From: Patescibacteria group bacterium
GTDB taxonomy: Bacteria > Patescibacteriota > Patescibacteriia > UBA2591 > UBA6264
Direction of reading: 5' to 3'
Length of the DNA stretch: 6,895 nucleotides
NCBI GenBank assembly: GCA_022572625.1
Contig: JACZVN010000021.1
Coordinates: forward strand, 1-6,895
Shown: one piece after another, positions 6,507 through 6,895 of the stretch
Position numbering within the stretch: position 1 is the stretch's first letter
Layout: every line of letters begins with the position of its first letter
Program-made: the position numbers and the translations under genes
Notes under the pieces: generated by a model
Databases searched by the model: none
The model's input: the letters and a program-made list of their open reading frames with translations, nothing else
Told to the model about the DNA's origin: nothing

Positions 6507-6895
6507 TTATTCAATTTTTAAAATTTCATTCAGAGGATGCATATTTAAAATGATCTCTGAAATGGTAATAATGTTATCCCATTTATAGCCTAAAGCTTCA
6601 AAAGTTTTTTCGGAAAAAATCGGCAGTCGTTTTCCTTCACCAATAACGTAAACAGCCGGACTATTAATTGTTTTAAGCAGGATGCCGTCTCTAAATTTTA
6701 TGGCCGGGCCATTCTTAAATTCAGCCAATTCTTGAGAATCTGTTTTGATAATTGAATTGTAAGGGAAATTATTATTTAATATTTCTATATCAACAATGGG
6801 ATATTTTGTATCTTCTTTAACATAATAAACGCCTTTTGAAACCCTATCTTGTAGTAAAGCTCCGTTAGGGTAAGGAGAAATAATTGATTGACCTA
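6507..6895 (-). CDS. C-terminal part of a repeat-containing protein, function unknown
   Basis: The minus-strand frame is open from the right window edge to TAA at 6507-6509, giving at least 128 residues; the true start lies beyond 6895. The TTG at 6728 is an internal codon, since clear repeat sequence continues upstream of it. The visible part holds two degenerate copies of a unit about 59 residues long, starting near bases 6863 (GALLQDRVSKGVYYV) and 6686 (GILLKTINSPAVYVI). Aligned without gaps over 43 positions they share about 12 residues, including G1, L3, L4, S9, V12, Y13, P22, I23 and I39. From general knowledge, units of the form GxLL...VYxI..GKR.P...F...GY.W are frequent in exported or surface proteins of Patescibacteria, so a cell-surface role is a guess; no signal peptide can be seen because the N terminus is missing. 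Confidence 0.8.
   Translation of the reverse strand, partial: GQSIISPYPNGALLQDRVSKGVYYVKEDTKYPIVDIEILNNNFPYNSIIKTDSQELAEFKNGPAIKFRDGILLKTINSPAVYVIGEGKRLPIFSEKTFEALGYKWDNIITISEIILNMHPLNEILKIE

Noticed and set aside
6507..6728. Complete 73-residue gene starting at TTG 6728 on the minus strand
   Set aside because: The frame stays open to the window edge and the upstream part contains another copy of the same repeat, so the TTG is internal.

Overview
This AT-rich window looks like a piece of a Candidate Phyla Radiation (Patescibacteria) genome. That placement is an inference from several things: gene style, compact gene spacing, lack of visible Shine-Dalgarno sequences, a LemA gene, and a GxLL...VYxx...P repeat protein of a kind common in that group. 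The code appears to be standard: nadD ends in a TGA that overlaps the next ATG, and TAA and TAG also end genes.

Layout. Bases 1-1077 (+) hold the 3' part of a malic enzyme gene; its start lies left of the window. Bases 1106-5716 (+) hold a tight same-strand cluster built around NAD: an NrtR-like Nudix/winged-helix protein, nadD (4 bases later), a radical SAM gene that overlaps nadD by ATGA and carries a frameshift, nadK (28 bases later), and glutamine-dependent nadE (1 base later). Bases 5717-5902 are a gene-free zone between converging genes, with two perfect hairpins of 14 and 15 bp that probably end transcription from both sides. On the minus strand follow lemA (6460 to 5903) and, upstream of it, the C-terminal end of a repeat protein that runs off the right edge (6895 to 6507).

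How the genes fit together. NadD turns nicotinate mononucleotide into deamido-NAD, NadE amidates it to NAD with glutamine nitrogen, and NadK phosphorylates NAD to NADP. The NrtR-like protein is the likely sensor/regulator of the set. No gene for making or salvaging nicotinate mononucleotide is visible here. The malic enzyme uses NAD(P), but its codon use differs strongly from the cluster, so it may have a separate origin.

The most interesting item is the radical SAM gene between nadD and nadK. Its place in the operon suggests an undescribed role tied to NAD metabolism. In this sequence it is broken by a +1 frame change at about 2481-2495, which could be a real mutation, recoding, or a sequencing error.
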